A stretch of DNA of 64,000 nucleotides from positions 24,449,213 to 24,513,212 of the forward strand of contig NC_065531.1 in assembly GCF_020184175.1 (NCBI RefSeq), read 5' to 3'. The DNA is from Aphis gossypii (lineage: Eukaryota > Arthropoda > Insecta > Hemiptera > Aphididae). Each line of letters opens with the position of its first letter. Position 1 is the first letter of the stretch. The notes beneath the pieces were generated by a model. It saw nothing but the letters and a program-made list of their open reading frames with translations, made no database searches and was not told the DNA's origin. Position numbers and translations under genes: made by a program. Below are positions 62,490 through 64,000 of this stretch, piece by piece.

Positions 62490-62650
62490 TAGTGTTCGCG
62501 TGATGGCGGCGATGGCCAATTTATTTACAGGCATTGGAGACTTGGAAACGTGACGGACGCGCGATGTACGCGAGCAGCATATCATATAATGTACCTAGCT
62601 CACTGTCGTCGCGCAACCGCCAATACTCTGTTCTCCGTGCCGAAGGCACT
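62490..62650 (+). promoter_or_regulatory. GC-rich patch with a YY1/PHO-like motif
   Basis: ATGGCGGC at about 62503 followed by GATGGCCAAT matches the YY1/PHO core and lies in a roughly 150-bp CG-rich patch. An ATG here opens only 16 codons. It may be another promoter or a Polycomb-type element of the unseen downstream gene. Confidence 0.25.
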
Positions 62651-64000
62651 TCAAAATTCCTTGTTTAAATCACAGTGTATGATTTTATTTTTATGGTAGG
62701 TATGTAGCGAATGGTTATAAAATTTGGTGATTGGCGCTGATCTTTGATGTATAACAGTGTATATTATGTGGAACTACCTAGCCGACTATAATAATATTAT
62801 GACGATTTTTTTCGAAACGAATTTTTTGTTTTATATTTTATTTAAAGATTTTTATTAAATTGATAGATTTTAGACAACAATATTTTTATCCGAGTTTGAG
62901 TAATGATTTTGTATTTCTGAAAATATTTCGTATTTTATTTTTTATTAGTCTTTTGTATGTTCGTATTTACCAATATTGCACACTCTCTGAACAATATTAT
63001 TGATCATTATTGACTTAATATATTATTAACTACAATATTATATTACTAATAAAAACAATGTCAACTTTTTTGGTATATAGTTTTATTCATAGTTCTATAG
63101 TTAAATGTTATAGCAGATATTTATAATTAAACAATTTTCAAAATGTATAACTTTAAGTTTGATCCAAGTACTGTACATGGTATTATTCTATTTATAACCA
63201 GATTTAATATAATAGTTTATTGTAAATAATGGAATTTAATATAATACAGGGCATACTATTATTGTGTTATTCATATCATAGTTCATAACTGTTAAGTTCA
63301 CTAGAATTCTTATATTTATCCAGCAGGTTGGGCAGATTGGTAGGTATATACGCGGAATTCATCCGTTTTAGTTATTTTCACAGCTAAAATTGAATACTTT
63401 TTAATAAACTCTATTTACTGATTTGTACAAAAATATTTTCTCATATACAACACCAACATAATATATTTTATTAAATTAAAATTAAATTTTTAAAAATATT
63501 GATAGTAGTTCGTAGTTATTATATTTGAATAAAAACGTCGAGTGAAACAATGAATAAAAATAAAACAACAAAAGTTTTATTCCATATAACATATACCATA
63601 ATAATAGTAATAATAGTTTATAATCAACGAGTAATAGTGTACTAAAACCGATATAGAGAATTGTTTTAGTTATTATCGATAATAATCAAAATTGTATGTA
63701 TTGAGCTATATACGTTACAACACAAGAATGAATTCGAAACTCAAAATAACAATTTGGGTTCCTATTAGAAATAAAACTTTATACATTCATTTTTGTACAC
63801 ACCTACTTAGATTATACTATATTTTTTGAAAAATGTTGTGTACTTTTTTACATTTCCTAGATATAAACTTGTAAACGATTTTTAGATTTTATTGAAGATA
63901 ATTAATTTTAATTTTAGTGTTTTTAAACGTTTTGAAAATATAAACTACATTTTAATGTGCCTCTTTTGCCTTTTTTTTTTACCTACTATGCTGAAATAAC
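62650..64000. other. AT-rich end of window
   Basis: No exon, repeat family or RNA gene is recognised. Confidence 0.5.

Noticed and set aside
1..64000. CRISPR arrays, tRNA or rRNA genes, bacterial or viral genes
   Set aside because: No regularly spaced repeats, no tRNA-like arm patterns and no recognisable foreign proteins were seen on either strand by eye; a tRNAscan or HMM search would be needed to exclude weak cases.

Overview
The window looks like nuclear DNA from an insect, most likely an aphid. The non-coding DNA is very AT-rich. It carries short strings of the TAGGTACCTA type and many small hAT-like and mariner-like terminal-repeat elements, which I associate with aphid genomes; this assignment is inference. 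All recognisable genes are eukaryotic with GT-AG or GC-AG introns. I see no bacterial-type operons, CRISPR arrays, rRNA or tRNA genes.

Layout. (1) 1-1.9 kb: AT-rich flank with a 156-bp hAT-like MITE and a possible hAT end. (2) 2.2-8.9 kb, + strand: EB1/MAPRE, the microtubule plus-end tracker, with two mutually exclusive versions of the exon that closes the calponin-homology domain. (3) 8.95-11.6 kb, - strand: UBA5, the E1 enzyme for UFM1, in seven coding exons, tail-to-tail with EB1. (4) 12.1-14.2 kb: a strong G/C hairpin and a decayed FLYWCH/MULE transposase. (5) 15.7-19.3 kb, + strand: CDK10 in ten coding exons, with a 39-bp hAT-like mini-element upstream. (6) 19.37-19.72 kb, - strand: intronless mitochondrial ribosomal protein mL42, tail-to-tail with CDK10. 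(7) 20.1-45 kb, + strand: a septin of the Peanut/SEPT7 type, with at least two alternative coding first exons 9 kb apart, further candidate non-coding first exons, a long intron, and an unrecognised-looking 45-nt cassette exon. (8) 45-53.9 kb: gene-poor, AT-rich DNA with another hAT-like MITE. (9) 53.9-64 kb: two candidate coding first exons and several GC-rich, promoter-like patches, probably the start of one or more + strand genes that continue beyond the window.

The genes are housekeeping and not functionally linked: EB1 and septin act in the cytoskeleton, UBA5 in ufmylation, CDK10 in transcription and cell-cycle control, and mL42 in mitochondrial translation. Exon boundaries were read from splice consensus, codon phase and remembered family sequence; nothing was aligned by computer. 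The most interesting content is splicing architecture: phase-matched alternative exons in EB1 and the septin, two GC-AG introns, a stop-free 60-nt CDK10 intron, and MITEs with readable target-site duplications.
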